Notes under the pieces: model-generated
Databases searched by the model: none
The model's input: only the letters and a program-made list of their open reading frames with translations
What the model was told of the DNA's origin: nothing
Made by a program: the position numbers and the translations under genes
In this document: one piece after another, positions 15,570-24,983 of the stretch
How positions within the stretch are numbered: the stretch's first letter is position 1
Layout of the letters: each line of letters starts with the position of its first letter
From: Bacteroidales bacterium
GTDB taxonomy: Bacteria > Bacteroidota > Bacteroidia > Bacteroidales > FEN-979
Direction of reading: 5' to 3'
NCBI GenBank assembly: GCA_030681475.1
Contig: JAUXWT010000078.1
Coordinates: 1-47,655, forward strand
Length of the DNA stretch: 47,655 nt

Positions 15570-17951
15570 TTATTTCACAACGAAACGTGCGACCGTAACT
15601 CTTTTTTCCGATTGTAGTTTCATAAGGTATAAGCCTTTGGGATAATCACTTACGTCCATTTGCTGTGTCACTGTCTGCTTTCCATTTGGCTCAACCACCC
15701 CCGAATAAACCTGGCGACCATCCGATCCGGTAATGGTAAGCAAGGCTTCCTGTTGCAGCCCGTTCAACGTAATCAGAATCCGGTCATCGGCCGGATTTGG
15801 CTGAATGTTAATGGTCAGGCCAGGGCGGGTGTTTTCACCTATTCCGGTGCATGGATCAAGTGTGATATGCACCCAACTGGAGGCTTTGTTCAAACATGGG
15901 GCAAGCGGCCAAACGATGAGCTTAAGATCGGCGGCTCCTGAAATTTTATCCTGGATGCCCGGAATATAAGCGGTTGTCAGCGACAATGGATTAGTAAAGG
16001 TACCATCGCCTGTGCTTCCCCACAGGAACCTGAGATAATTGGTTGCCGTTGCGTTTATCGGAACCGGTGAAATAAACCAGCAAACGATCGTGTCATTTCC
16101 TGCAAAAGCGGTTGGTGGCTCAATAATGCGCATTTCGGTGGTATCATGTCTTGTTAGGGTCCCGTCGCTTGTAGCCGCAATGTATTTGGTTGTCTGTGCC
16201 GGGCTGACCTTTGGATTTTGCAGATTGGAAGTAAACCCCGGTGGGATGGAGGTCCAGGAGTAGGAGTAGTTCCCGCTTCCGCCGTAACCATAGGCGTTAA
16301 GCTGGGAGGAGTCGGAGGATGAACCGCAGATAATAGCGGGGGTGACTGAAGCGGCCGACGAAAAAACATTGGCATAGGTGTATGAGGCGATCCGGGTCTG
16401 CCAACTGCTTGAGGAGGTTGAATTATAATATTCTGTTGTAAACCAGAATGTAGTCGGAGCTGCCGGATCCACGCTGAGTGCGCTGTAGTCGCCCCAGCGG
16501 CTTCGGCCGCTCCAGTTACCGGTTTGTGAACCACCCCCGTGTTTAATGGTTCTTTCCATGATGGTCATCTGGTTAAGCGGATCGGTTTTCAATCTCCCGG
16601 TATACCGGATGCCCGGATACATGCTGGCGCTCGAAACCGAATAACCTATCGAAATGGTGCCTGCCGAATCCTGGGCGATGCTGCCCATCCATCGCGAATG
16701 GTTATCAGGGGCAAAGGTGGCCTGCTGGTAAATTGTCCAGGCTGCACCGGTATTCCTTAGTTCGTACCATCTGATACCGGCGATGCCCGATCCGGCGCTC
16801 ACCGAATGGTTCAGCACCATAGAAGAATAACCGTTGAATTTCCTGAACTGCAGCCGATACATCAGGCGGTCGCCGAGGGTTTCCAGTAGTTGTGGCGACC
16901 CTAATTGCGGGATTCCGCTACCCCATCCCAGGGTGCCGAATGGGTTGACATTCAGGTAGGTAAGGTTTCCAAAAGTTGAGCTGGCCGGTGTTTCCCAGTC
17001 CGAGTGAAATTCAAACATTCCCAAGCGTTGTGTTCCTCCGGTGCGTATATAGGTAAAATAGTTGGGTGTCCCCATTGCCGGAAAGGTTCCATCACAATCC
17101 GCTGGCAGCAGGGAGATAAATCCGTCGCTCCCTGGAGGTAAAGTGAATGAAATCCGCATGGCATCCGGATCCCCGGCAATCATCGCGCTACGATCGTAGG
17201 AATAGGCTCCGTTACCGACCCATCCAGCGCCGCCTGGGCCGAAGTTATTGGTCGACATGTAGTAACCGTCCGGCCAGACCCCGAACTTGGGGTAATCGGG
17301 CATGGAACTGAATTCATAGACCCACCTGTACCAGCTTCCGGTAGGATCGGGGGTTTGCGATACCGCGATCATCTGGAAAAATGGCGCCGTTGAGGAACCG
17401 CTCGGGAGTGAAAACTGGGAAAAAAGCCACCGGTTAGCCAGTTCATCAAACAGAACGATCGCATCCCCGTCGTTTGAATTATTTGGCATCCCGGACCAGA
17501 CAGTGCTGTTGCCGGCCGGGCCAAAAATTCTCCCCCCGCTTTTGTTGTAAATTGAATATGAGCAATTGATCACCTGGAAATAATGGTTGAATCCAACATC
17601 GCCATGGGTGTCGGGAGGGACATAGCCGCCGAGGTTACCCATCCCGTCGAAATTCTGAATGGTAGTGTCTGCAAGGAGGTTGCCAAAATAATCCTGCAGA
17701 CCGGGATCCTGATCAGGGTTTTGACCTGCCATTCCTGGTGAACCCGGATTCTGATCAACATAATTATTTACGACTCCGTCTTTCCAGCTTCCGTCGTGTT
17801 GCGCGATCGGCGGTACCAGCATATCCCTCAGGGGGGGCGAAATATCAAAGTAAACCGGACGGTTTATGGTGGGAATCAAACGGGTATCCTGCGCTGATGC
17901 TGGTTTCCACGTCAAAGATAATATGGCAAGAAGGTAAATCGTATATTTCAT
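15570..17951 (-). CDS. Large T9SS-targeted secreted protein
   Basis: 793 residues, ATG 17951, with signal peptide MKYTIYLLAILSLTWKPASAQ. Residues ~90-540 form a Trp/Tyr/Gly-rich region (DGMGNLGGYVPPDTHGDVG, NHYFQVINCSYSIYNK, ANRWLFSQFSLPSGSS, SRWGDYSALSVDP). This is typical of Bacteroidota secreted proteins of unknown, possibly beta-propeller-like, fold. An Ig/PKD-like portion follows (ICGSSSDSSQLNAYGYGG...). The last ~75 residues are a type A sorting domain (INIQPNPADDRI, ITGSDGRQVYSG, YPKGLYLMKL). Single gene, no enzymatic motif found. Confidence 0.87.
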   Translation of the reverse strand: MKYTIYLLAILSLTWKPASAQDTRLIPTINRPVYFDISPPLRDMLVPPIAQHDGSWKDGVVNNYVDQNPGSPGMAGQNPDQDPGLQDYFGNLLADTTIQNFDGMGNLGGYVPPDTHGDVGFNHYFQVINCSYSIYNKSGGRIFGPAGNSTVWSGMPNNSNDGDAIVLFDELANRWLFSQFSLPSGSSTAPFFQMIAVSQTPDPTGSWYRWVYEFSSMPDYPKFGVWPDGYYMSTNNFGPGGAGWVGNGAYSYDRSAMIAGDPDAMRISFTLPPGSDGFISLLPADCDGTFPAMGTPNYFTYIRTGGTQRLGMFEFHSDWETPASSTFGNLTYLNVNPFGTLGWGSGIPQLGSPQLLETLGDRLMYRLQFRKFNGYSSMVLNHSVSAGSGIAGIRWYELRNTGAAWTIYQQATFAPDNHSRWMGSIAQDSAGTISIGYSVSSASMYPGIRYTGRLKTDPLNQMTIMERTIKHGGGSQTGNWSGRSRWGDYSALSVDPAAPTTFWFTTEYYNSTSSSSWQTRIASYTYANVFSSAASVTPAIICGSSSDSSQLNAYGYGGSGNYSYSWTSIPPGFTSNLQNPKVSPAQTTKYIAATSDGTLTRHDTTEMRIIEPPTAFAGNDTIVCWFISPVPINATATNYLRFLWGSTGDGTFTNPLSLTTAYIPGIQDKISGAADLKLIVWPLAPCLNKASSWVHITLDPCTGIGENTRPGLTINIQPNPADDRILITLNGLQQEALLTITGSDGRQVYSGVVEPNGKQTVTQQMDVSDYPKGLYLMKLQSEKRVTVARFVVK

Positions 17952-18001
17952 GAATGGGAGGTTTAAACAACAAAAATAGCGTTATTTTGTGGAGGAACCG
18001 T

Positions 18002-18009
18002 TATCTTTG
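18002..18009 (+). promoter_or_regulatory. -7 element (TATCTTTG) for the aldo/keto reductase
   Basis: TATCTTTG matches TAnnTTTG, 49 nt before ATG 18059. No TTG at the expected -33 spacing is seen, so only the -7 half is supported. Confidence 0.35.
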
Positions 18010-18058
18010 AAAACAAATCATCATTTTTAGAATCTGAAATTATTACAAAATCCTGATT

Positions 18059-19033
18059 ATGGAAAGTCAGATACGTTTAAGAAACCTCGGTAAGTCGGAT
18101 GTTCAAATCACCCCGATCGGACTGGGGTGCTGGCAGTTCAGCAAGCGGAAAAACCTTGCAGGAAAATTCTGGCCATCATTGGAGGATGAGCTCATCCTGG
18201 AAATCGTGCGGATAAGTCTGGAAGGTGGGATCAACTGGTACGATACCGCCGAGGTTTATGGCCAGGGCGCTTCGGAAAAGGCGCTTGCAACATCGCTTGT
18301 TGCATTGGGGAAAAAGCCCGGAGATCAGGTAATCGCCACAAAGTGGTGGCCCATGTTCCGGACGGCATCCAGCATCACAGCAACCATTGACGAGCGGATT
18401 GAGGCGTTAAATCCCTACCCGATCGACCTGTACCAGGTTCATCAGCCCTGGGGATTCTCGTCCGAAGTCACGGAGATGGAAGCCATGGCTGCCCTGGTCA
18501 AGGCCAAGAAGATCCGTCTCGTCGGCGTAAGCAACTTTTCGGAAAAGAAAATGCGCAGCGCCTGGGAAACGCTTCAGAAAGAAGGGATCAACCTGGTTTC
18601 CAATCAGGTGCAATACAGTTTACTTAACAGGGCCATCGAGACCAACGGGATCATGGAAACAGCAAAGGAGCTGGGAATCACTATCATTGCCTACTCACCG
18701 CTGGCCCAGGGTTTGGTTACCGGAAAATTTCATGACAATCCCGATCTGCTGAAAAATATAGGTTACCGGAAATATACCTCCCAATTTAAACCGGAGGGGC
18801 TGGAGAAGAGCCGTCCGGTGGCGGAGCTGGTCAAAAAACTTGCAGTTAAATATAATGCAACACCTTCACAGGTTGCACTGAACTGGCTGATCCATTTTAG
18901 CGGGGAAACCGTTGTGGCCATTCCCGGCGCAACCAAAGCAACACATGCCGCAGAAAATCCCGGCGCCATGACCTTTATCCTTTCGCCGGAAGATATAAAT
19001 TTGCTGGATGAAGTGAGCCAAGGATTCAAATAA
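18059..19033 (+). CDS. Aldo/keto reductase
   Basis: 324 residues, ATG 18059. An NAD(P)H-dependent carbonyl reductase with a TIM-barrel fold. The catalytic tetrad is visible: Asp and Tyr in INWYDTAEVYG, Lys in VIATKWWP, His in LYQVHQPW. GVSNFS and the C-terminal AIPGATKATHAAEN (cofactor phosphate region) match the YghZ/Tas-type group. The substrate is unknown. The M1 aminopeptidase gene begins 11 nt downstream, so the two are likely co-transcribed. Confidence 0.93.
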   Translation: MESQIRLRNLGKSDVQITPIGLGCWQFSKRKNLAGKFWPSLEDELILEIVRISLEGGINWYDTAEVYGQGASEKALATSLVALGKKPGDQVIATKWWPMFRTASSITATIDERIEALNPYPIDLYQVHQPWGFSSEVTEMEAMAALVKAKKIRLVGVSNFSEKKMRSAWETLQKEGINLVSNQVQYSLLNRAIETNGIMETAKELGITIIAYSPLAQGLVTGKFHDNPDLLKNIGYRKYTSQFKPEGLEKSRPVAELVKKLAVKYNATPSQVALNWLIHFSGETVVAIPGATKATHAAENPGAMTFILSPEDINLLDEVSQGFK

Positions 19034-19044
19034 GGAGATGTACC

Positions 19045-20982
19045 ATGAAAAAAGTTATAATGTTAATGTTGGTTTGTATGCTTGTGCCCGTGTTTCTGTT
19101 GGGCCAGATTACATTCAATCCCGAAGATTTGACGGACATTGCTAAGGCAGAAAGGGATGCCCATTCAGGAAAACTTTTTACCGGGGCTAATGAAATCCCG
19201 GCAAACTACGATGTAAAATGGTACCGGTGCTGGTGGAACATCGATCCGGAAGTCAGGGAAATTTCGGGAAATGTTACGACCCTGTTTACCCCGACGGTGG
19301 CGGGCTTTGATTCGCTGGAGCTTGACCTGGCCGGCGAACTTACAGTTGATTCTGTAATATATCATGATCTTCCCGTCTCCTGGAATCATGCATCGGATCG
19401 TGTGACCATCCGTTTCCCATCTAACATTCCCCAAAATACTGCTGATTCTGTAACTGTTTATTACCACGGAATTCCACCGGATAATGGATTTGGTTCTTTT
19501 GTCCAGGATACACACAATGGAACTCCTGTGATATGGACACTTTCAGAGCCATACGGGTCAAAAGACTGGTGGCCATGTAAAAACGGGTTGACCGACAAGG
19601 CCGACTCGATCGATATTTTCATCAATACCCCTTCTGAATATAAGACAGCGAGTAATGGTCTTTTGTTATCGGCGACACCGGCAGGGGCAAATACCATATA
19701 CCATTGGAAACACCGCTACCCGATCGCCTCCTATCTCGTGTGCCTGGCGGTGACCAACTATGCCAGTTATACGCACCAGGTTCCTTTCGGCGGCGATACG
19801 CTCCAGGTGGTCAACTACGTTTATCCAGAAGATTCGGCGGCCGCCTTCAACCAAACAGCGGCCATTGTTCCGATGATCCAGTTGTTCAATACGCTGTTCG
19901 GTATATATCCCTTTCAAAATGAGAAGTATGGCCATGCCCAGTTTGGATGGGGCGGGGGTATGGAACATCAAACCATGACCTTTGTCGGCTCTTTTGGTTT
20001 TGAGCTGCTGGCCCATGAGCTGGCCCACATGTGGTTCGGCGACAAAATAACCTGCGGAAGCTGGGCCGACATCTGGTTAAATGAAGGGTTCGCCACCTAC
20101 CTCTCCGGACTATGTTATGAACACCTGCAGCCCATCTATTGGGAAAAGTTCAGGGAGGTGCGGATCAAAAGCATCATCTCCAAACCCGATGGTTCAGTGT
20201 ATTGTACCGATACGACGGACATTAATCGATTATTCAATAGCCGGCTTTCCTACGCGAAAGGGGGAATGATCCTTCATCAGTTGAGATGGATCATGGGTGA
20301 TCCTGCGTTTTTCGGCGCCATTAACAACTACCTCAATGATACCAGTTTATCCTATGGGTTTGCCCGGACTGAAAATTTAAAATCACATCTTGAAAGCGCT
20401 TACGGACATGATCTGACCTGGTATTTCGATGATTGGTTTACCGGTGAAGGATTTCCATCCTATTATATTGGCTGGACGCAAAAGGGCGATACGGTAGCAT
20501 TTACGGTAAATCAAACCCAGTCGCACCCCTCCGTTGCATTTTTCGAGATGACCATTCCGGTGCAGTTTAAAAATGCAAGCCGTGATACCCTGATCCGTTT
20601 TACAAACATTTTTTCCGGACAATCATTTAAAGTAATACTATCTTTTGGGGTGGATTCTGTCATCTTCGACCCTGATTATCAGCTTATTTCCGGCAACAAT
20701 ACCATTGGCGCTGTTGCAGAGAACACCCGGCAACGCGGCCTGCAGGTCTATCCCAACCCGGCGACCGACCAGGTGACTTTTCGTTTTGACAGAGTGCCGT
20801 TTATGGACTCCGGTAAAATAAGCATCCTCGATCATTCAGGCCGGTTGCGGGAGGAGCATCAAATTGCCAGGGGCGAATCCGAAATGACACTCAATACCCG
20901 CAATTATTCACCAGGGCTTTATTTCTATCGCCTTGCCCTGCAGAACTTCCAAACCAGCGGGAAATTTATCATCCTCAGGTAA
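19045..20982 (+). CDS. M1-family aminopeptidase, T9SS-targeted
   Basis: 645 residues, ATG 19045, preceded by AAGGAG eight bases upstream, an unusually good Shine-Dalgarno for this phylum. The signal peptide is MKKVIMLMLVCMLVPVFLLG. The M1 catalytic core has the substrate motif GGMEHQTM (GxMEN family) and the zinc site HELAHMWFG (about 324-332) with the downstream WLNEGFATY glutamate. The C-terminal ~80 residues are a T9SS sorting domain (LQVYPNPATDQVTF, ILDHSGRLREE, YSPGLYFYRL). It should trim N-terminal residues from peptides outside the cell or on its surface. The fourth, ERAP-like domain of larger M1 enzymes is absent. Confidence 0.93.
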   Translation: MKKVIMLMLVCMLVPVFLLGQITFNPEDLTDIAKAERDAHSGKLFTGANEIPANYDVKWYRCWWNIDPEVREISGNVTTLFTPTVAGFDSLELDLAGELTVDSVIYHDLPVSWNHASDRVTIRFPSNIPQNTADSVTVYYHGIPPDNGFGSFVQDTHNGTPVIWTLSEPYGSKDWWPCKNGLTDKADSIDIFINTPSEYKTASNGLLLSATPAGANTIYHWKHRYPIASYLVCLAVTNYASYTHQVPFGGDTLQVVNYVYPEDSAAAFNQTAAIVPMIQLFNTLFGIYPFQNEKYGHAQFGWGGGMEHQTMTFVGSFGFELLAHELAHMWFGDKITCGSWADIWLNEGFATYLSGLCYEHLQPIYWEKFREVRIKSIISKPDGSVYCTDTTDINRLFNSRLSYAKGGMILHQLRWIMGDPAFFGAINNYLNDTSLSYGFARTENLKSHLESAYGHDLTWYFDDWFTGEGFPSYYIGWTQKGDTVAFTVNQTQSHPSVAFFEMTIPVQFKNASRDTLIRFTNIFSGQSFKVILSFGVDSVIFDPDYQLISGNNTIGAVAENTRQRGLQVYPNPATDQVTFRFDRVPFMDSGKISILDHSGRLREEHQIARGESEMTLNTRNYSPGLYFYRLALQNFQTSGKFIILR

Positions 20983-21036
20983 ACCTGCCCGGAACCATCA
21001 GGATTATTAAGCCACAAGGTTCTTTTTGGTGTTTTT

Positions 21037-21134
21037 ACCACAGTAGGCACAATAGAAATTCACATTAGATATAAAAAAATCAGATGACCTGTCCTATTGT
21101 GTCTGCTATTGTTTCCTAATGTGCCTACTGTGGT
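21037..21134. repeat. Long inverted repeat (CACAGTAGG family), copy 2
   Basis: ACCACAGTAGGCACA (21037-21051) is the exact complement of TGTGCCTACTGTGGT (21120-21134); inner words (AATAG / CTATTGT, CACATTAG / CTAATGTG) also pair. It lies 54 nt after the M1 gene stop and could act as a 3' stabilising or terminating structure. It is related to the repeat at 11811-11934. Confidence 0.85.
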
Positions 21135-21169
21135 GAAATTAGATTAGGATTCTCTATTCCAAAATATTT

Positions 21170-21177
21170 TACCTTTA
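21170..21177 (+). promoter_or_regulatory. Possible -7 element for the permease gene
   Basis: TACCTTTA, one base from TAnnTTTG, lies 14 nt before the GTG start at 21192, implying a leader of only a few bases. Confidence 0.3.
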
Positions 21178-21191
21178 TCGAAAAAATCCAA

Positions 21192-22949
21192 GTGTCCAAT
21201 CCGCACCTGTTCCGTAAGAAGTCCATCAGCCATATTCTGAAGGATGCATACAGCCGGGAGGGTGATCATTCGGGACTAAGGAGAAGCCTGACTGTATTTG
21301 ACCTTACGGCACTTGGCATCGCGGCAGTGATCGGCGCCGGCATTTTCAGCACCATCGGAAATGCTGCGGCCAACGGCGGTCCGGCCGTTTCGCTGCTTTT
21401 CCTCTTCACCGCCATGGCCTGTGGTTTTTCAGCCTTGTGTTATGCTCAGTTTGCCTCGCTCATTCCGATCAGCGGAAGCGCATATACTTATGCTTATGCC
21501 AGTTTTGGAGAACTCATCGCCTGGATCATCGGCTGGGATCTGATCATGGAATATGCCATCGGAAATATTGCCGTGGCAATATCCTGGTCCGATTACTTTA
21601 CGGGGTTTCTGGGCGGAGTTGGTTTGCATGTCCCGGCATACCTGGGAATCGACTTTCTTTCGGCTGCCAGGGGTTATCACCAGGCAACGCTGGAAATAAT
21701 GCGTGGAGTGGCTGTTTCAGATTTGCCCGATTTACTCCGGGATGCTTACACGGCATGGCTATCGGCTCCTGTGATCGGCGGAATCCGTATCATAGCTGAT
21801 ATTCCCGCATTCTCTATTGTTGTCTTCATTTCCGTTCTTGTATTTGTTGGCATTTATGAAACCAAAGTTGCCAGCAATACCATGGTGCTGCTAAAAGTTG
21901 GTATACTCCTGATGATCATTGTTGTGGGATCGTTTTATGTAAATACAGACAATTGGGATCCCTTTGCACCCAACGGCGTTTCCGGAGTTTTGAAGGGCGT
22001 TTCCGCCGTTTTTTTTGCCTACATCGGGTTTGACGCCATCTCCACTACAGCCGAGGAGTGCCGCAATCCGCGCAGGGACCTGCCAAGGGCCATCATCCTT
22101 GCTTTGATTATCACGACCGTACTATATATTTTAATAAGCCTGGTGCTTACCGGAATGGTGCATTACACCGACCTCAGGGTGGGCGATCCGCTGGCTTTCG
22201 CTTTTCAAAAACTTCATCTCACAAAACTTTCCGGTGTGATCGCCATCAGCGCCGTGATCGCCATGGCCAGCGTGTTGCTGGTTTTCCAGGTGGGGCAGCC
22301 CCGCATCTGGATGAGCATGAGCCGGGACGGATTGCTTCCTCCATCATTCTCAAAAATTCATAAAAAATTCAAAACGCCGTGGTTTGCAACAATAATTGCC
22401 GGGATACTGGTTGCTGTGCCTTCTTTATTCCTGAACCTTACCGAAGTCACCGATCTGACAAGTATCGGAACACTGTTTGCTTTTATACTGGTTTCCGGTG
22501 GTGTCCTTGTGTTTCAGCAAGGGTGGAAAAAAAATGACATTCCTGACAAAGAGAAAGGATTCCAGATACCATACTTCAACAGCCGTTATTTTTTACCGGT
22601 AATCTGGATTGGGATATTTGCCATGTTATATTATTGGAACCGTCCGGAAATCGAAGATTATTTTCTGACCATTTTCTCGTCCATCAGCCTTCCGGATATG
22701 ATTGCCCGGATCCCATATTTGCTTCAACATGAATTTCCTATACTGATCTTTATTCTTACTTCAATCGTGATAACCTGGTATGGGATTCGCAATCAACTTT
22801 CGCTTATACCGGTGCTTGGTTTGCTGACAAACTTTTACCTGATGGCCCAGCTTGGAGTTACCAACTGGTTGCGATTTTTGCTGTGGCTGGCCATCGGACT
22901 TGTCATATATTTTAGTTATGGGAGGAGGCATAGTAAGCTTTTTAGGTAG
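21192..22949 (+). CDS. APC-superfamily amino-acid permease
   Basis: 585 residues, GTG start at 21192. An inner-membrane amino-acid transporter with about 12-13 hydrophobic segments. The consensus first helix reads LTALGIAAVIGAGIFSTIG after a basic N-terminus, and FFAYIGFDAISTTAEECRNP marks helix 6/loop, as in the cationic-amino-acid transporter (CAT/YfnA) group. There is an extra extramembrane loop (HQATLEIMRGVAVSDL...) between helices 4 and 5. The last codons (AGG TAG) form the first word of the octamer array that follows. Cargo specificity cannot be read from sequence. Confidence 0.93.
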   Translation: MSNPHLFRKKSISHILKDAYSREGDHSGLRRSLTVFDLTALGIAAVIGAGIFSTIGNAAANGGPAVSLLFLFTAMACGFSALCYAQFASLIPISGSAYTYAYASFGELIAWIIGWDLIMEYAIGNIAVAISWSDYFTGFLGGVGLHVPAYLGIDFLSAARGYHQATLEIMRGVAVSDLPDLLRDAYTAWLSAPVIGGIRIIADIPAFSIVVFISVLVFVGIYETKVASNTMVLLKVGILLMIIVVGSFYVNTDNWDPFAPNGVSGVLKGVSAVFFAYIGFDAISTTAEECRNPRRDLPRAIILALIITTVLYILISLVLTGMVHYTDLRVGDPLAFAFQKLHLTKLSGVIAISAVIAMASVLLVFQVGQPRIWMSMSRDGLLPPSFSKIHKKFKTPWFATIIAGILVAVPSLFLNLTEVTDLTSIGTLFAFILVSGGVLVFQQGWKKNDIPDKEKGFQIPYFNSRYFLPVIWIGIFAMLYYWNRPEIEDYFLTIFSSISLPDMIARIPYLLQHEFPILIFILTSIVITWYGIRNQLSLIPVLGLLTNFYLMAQLGVTNWLRFLLWLAIGLVIYFSYGRRHSKLFR

Positions 22950-23033
22950 CGAGGTAGTGAGGTAGTGAGGTAGCGAAAAAGTGAAAAAAGGGACAAGGGG
23001 GCGGATTTGACCCGTCACGTGTCACGCGTCACG
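22944..23033. repeat. Composite word array after the permease gene
   Basis: From the permease stop: AGGTAG, CGAGGTAG, TGAGGTAG, TGAGGTAG, CGAAAAAG, TGAAAAAAG. Then come GGGACAAGGGGGCGG (octamer-array word) and GTCACGT, GTCACGC, GTCACG (heptamer word) up to about 23033. The order of octamer then heptamer words is the same as at 2-177 and 39941-40013. Confidence 0.85.
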
Positions 23034-23059
23034 AATAATAAATTATAGAAAAAATTAAC

Positions 23060-23842
23060 ATGTCTTTAACTGAAATTATCGTTTTAATCGTCGCCGGAAT
23101 TTTTGTCGGATTTATCAATACCTTATCGGGCGGGGGATCGATCATAAGTCTTACCCTGCTGTTGATCCTTGGCTTGCCGGCCAACATTGCCAACGGCACC
23201 AACCGGATCAGTATCTTCTTTCAGACTTTCACATCGGTTGGCAGTTTCACCCGTCAAAAGATGTTTGACAACCTTCGGCCGGTCTGGCTTTCCGTGCCTG
23301 CCACCATTGGCGCTGTTCTAGGCGCTTATCTGGCTGGGGATGTTAACACACGGGTGATTGAAATCGCCATGGCGGCATCGATGGTAATCATGTTATTTTT
23401 TCTGTTCTATAAACCCGGCCAATGGATGAAAGAGAAGCCGGCCATGTTGTCGAAGCCTTTGAAATGGTGGCAGTATGTTATCTTCTTCATGGTGGGTTTT
23501 TATGGCGGTTTCATCCAGGTCGGCGTAGGTTATTTCCTGCTCATGGCGCTGGTGCTGGGTGTTGGGTACGACCTCGTAAAGGCCAATGCGGTAAAAAACC
23601 TCATTGTCTTTTTTTATGCTATCTTCGCCCTGCTCGTATTCATGATCGATGGCACGGTGGATTATATGTACGGACTCATCCTCTCGGGCGGGAGCATAAT
23701 AGGGGCGTTGATCGCATCCTATCTTGCGGTGAAAAAAGGGTCGGTATTTATTCGTGCGATCATTTTAATATCCGTAGCGCTGACAATTTTACAAATCACA
23801 GGAATTATTAATTTTACAGCCCTGTTAAAACAAATTTTATAA
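23060..23842 (+). CDS. TauE/SafE-family permease
   Basis: 260 residues, ATG 23060. An integral membrane protein with about eight hydrophobic segments. The duplicated TSUP motif is visible: GFINTLSGGGSIISLTLLL in the first half and GFYGGFIQVGVGYFLLMAL in the second. TauE/SafE proteins export or import sulfite, sulfoacetate or other organosulfur anions; which one applies here is unknown. The isoaspartyl peptidase gene starts 31 nt after its stop, so co-transcription is likely. Confidence 0.92.
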   Translation: MSLTEIIVLIVAGIFVGFINTLSGGGSIISLTLLLILGLPANIANGTNRISIFFQTFTSVGSFTRQKMFDNLRPVWLSVPATIGAVLGAYLAGDVNTRVIEIAMAASMVIMLFFLFYKPGQWMKEKPAMLSKPLKWWQYVIFFMVGFYGGFIQVGVGYFLLMALVLGVGYDLVKANAVKNLIVFFYAIFALLVFMIDGTVDYMYGLILSGGSIIGALIASYLAVKKGSVFIRAIILISVALTILQITGIINFTALLKQIL

Positions 23843-23872
23843 TTGATAAAACCATATCTTAAAACCGAACTC

Positions 23873-24961
23873 ATGAAAACCCTGCATGTATATCAAAACA
23901 CTTTATTCCGGAAATATGTATTCATCTCCGGTCTTATCATCGCCTGCATTCTGGCGGGAACATCACTTATGGCTCAGGAGAAAGAAATTCAGGATATCAG
24001 AGTGCAAACTATGGCTGTTCCCAATGATAATGCCGACGGGAGATGGGCAATTGCCATTCACGGTGGAGCAGGCGGCCCGGCCAGGGGAACCATGTCTGCC
24101 AACCAGGAAAAAGCTTACCTGGAAAAGCTGAATGAAGCATTGTCAATTGGAATGAAAGAGCTCGAAAGCGGAGGGAGCAGTATGGCTGCGGTGGAAGCCG
24201 TGGTGAAATTCATGGAAGATTGTCCGTTATTCAATGCCGGCATTGGCGCAGTCCTTAATGAGAACGGAAAGGCTGAACTTGATGCCGCGATCATGGATGG
24301 CCGTACCGGCAAGGCAGGGGCGGTTGCCGGAGTTATGACGATCAAAAATCCGATAGAGGCTGCCAGATTTGTTATGGATAAAACAAACCATGTGATGCTG
24401 GTTGGAAAAGGAGCTGAGAATTTTGCCAAGAGTATGGGGTTGAAAATAGTCGAACCATCCTATTTCATTACACAGGAGCGGTTGGATTCATGGAAAAAAT
24501 GGAAATCTAACCCTCCATCGGGGACAAAAGAGGAACAGGAAGCACAGGGAAAACATGGTACGGTCGGGGCAGTTGCCCTGGATGTGAAAGGCAACCTGGC
24601 TGCAGCAACCTCAACGGGAGGGATGACTGGGAAGATGGAAGGCCGTGTGGGCGATTCACCGATCATTGGCGCAGGAACCTATGCCAACAACAATACCTGT
24701 GCTGTTTCTGCAACAGGTCATGGTGAATACTTTATCAGGAATGTTGTGGCCTATGATCTCTCGGCGTTGTTGGAATACCGTCAGATGACACTCGAAGAGG
24801 CAGCAAAAACAACAATCATTGAGAAACTTGAAAAACTGGGCGCTACCGGAGGATTGATCGCTGTTGACCGGGAGGGCAACGTTGTCATGCCATTTAACAC
24901 GAATGCCATGTTCAGAGGGTTTGCCAAGTCAACCGGTGAACTGGAAGTAGCGGTTTACTAA
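23873..24961 (+). CDS. Isoaspartyl peptidase / plant-type L-asparaginase
   Basis: 362 residues from ATG 23873; an upstream TTG (23843) would place extra residues before the signal sequence. The signal peptide (KYVFISGLIIACILAGTSLMA) predicts a periplasmic or secreted enzyme. Ntn-hydrolase features: WAIAIHGGAGG near the start, FNAGIGAVLNENG, and the autocleavage site GKHGTVGAVA, where Thr becomes the nucleophile of the beta subunit. Then come AAATSTGGMTGKM.GRVGDSPI and GAGTYANN substrate motifs. It releases aspartate from isoaspartyl dipeptides or asparagine, matching the peptide-degrading theme. Confidence 0.93.
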   Translation: MKTLHVYQNTLFRKYVFISGLIIACILAGTSLMAQEKEIQDIRVQTMAVPNDNADGRWAIAIHGGAGGPARGTMSANQEKAYLEKLNEALSIGMKELESGGSSMAAVEAVVKFMEDCPLFNAGIGAVLNENGKAELDAAIMDGRTGKAGAVAGVMTIKNPIEAARFVMDKTNHVMLVGKGAENFAKSMGLKIVEPSYFITQERLDSWKKWKSNPPSGTKEEQEAQGKHGTVGAVALDVKGNLAAATSTGGMTGKMEGRVGDSPIIGAGTYANNNTCAVSATGHGEYFIRNVVAYDLSALLEYRQMTLEEAAKTTIIEKLEKLGATGGLIAVDREGNVVMPFNTNAMFRGFAKSTGELEVAVY

Positions 24962-24983
24962 ATCGGCCGGAACGGAAGATCAA

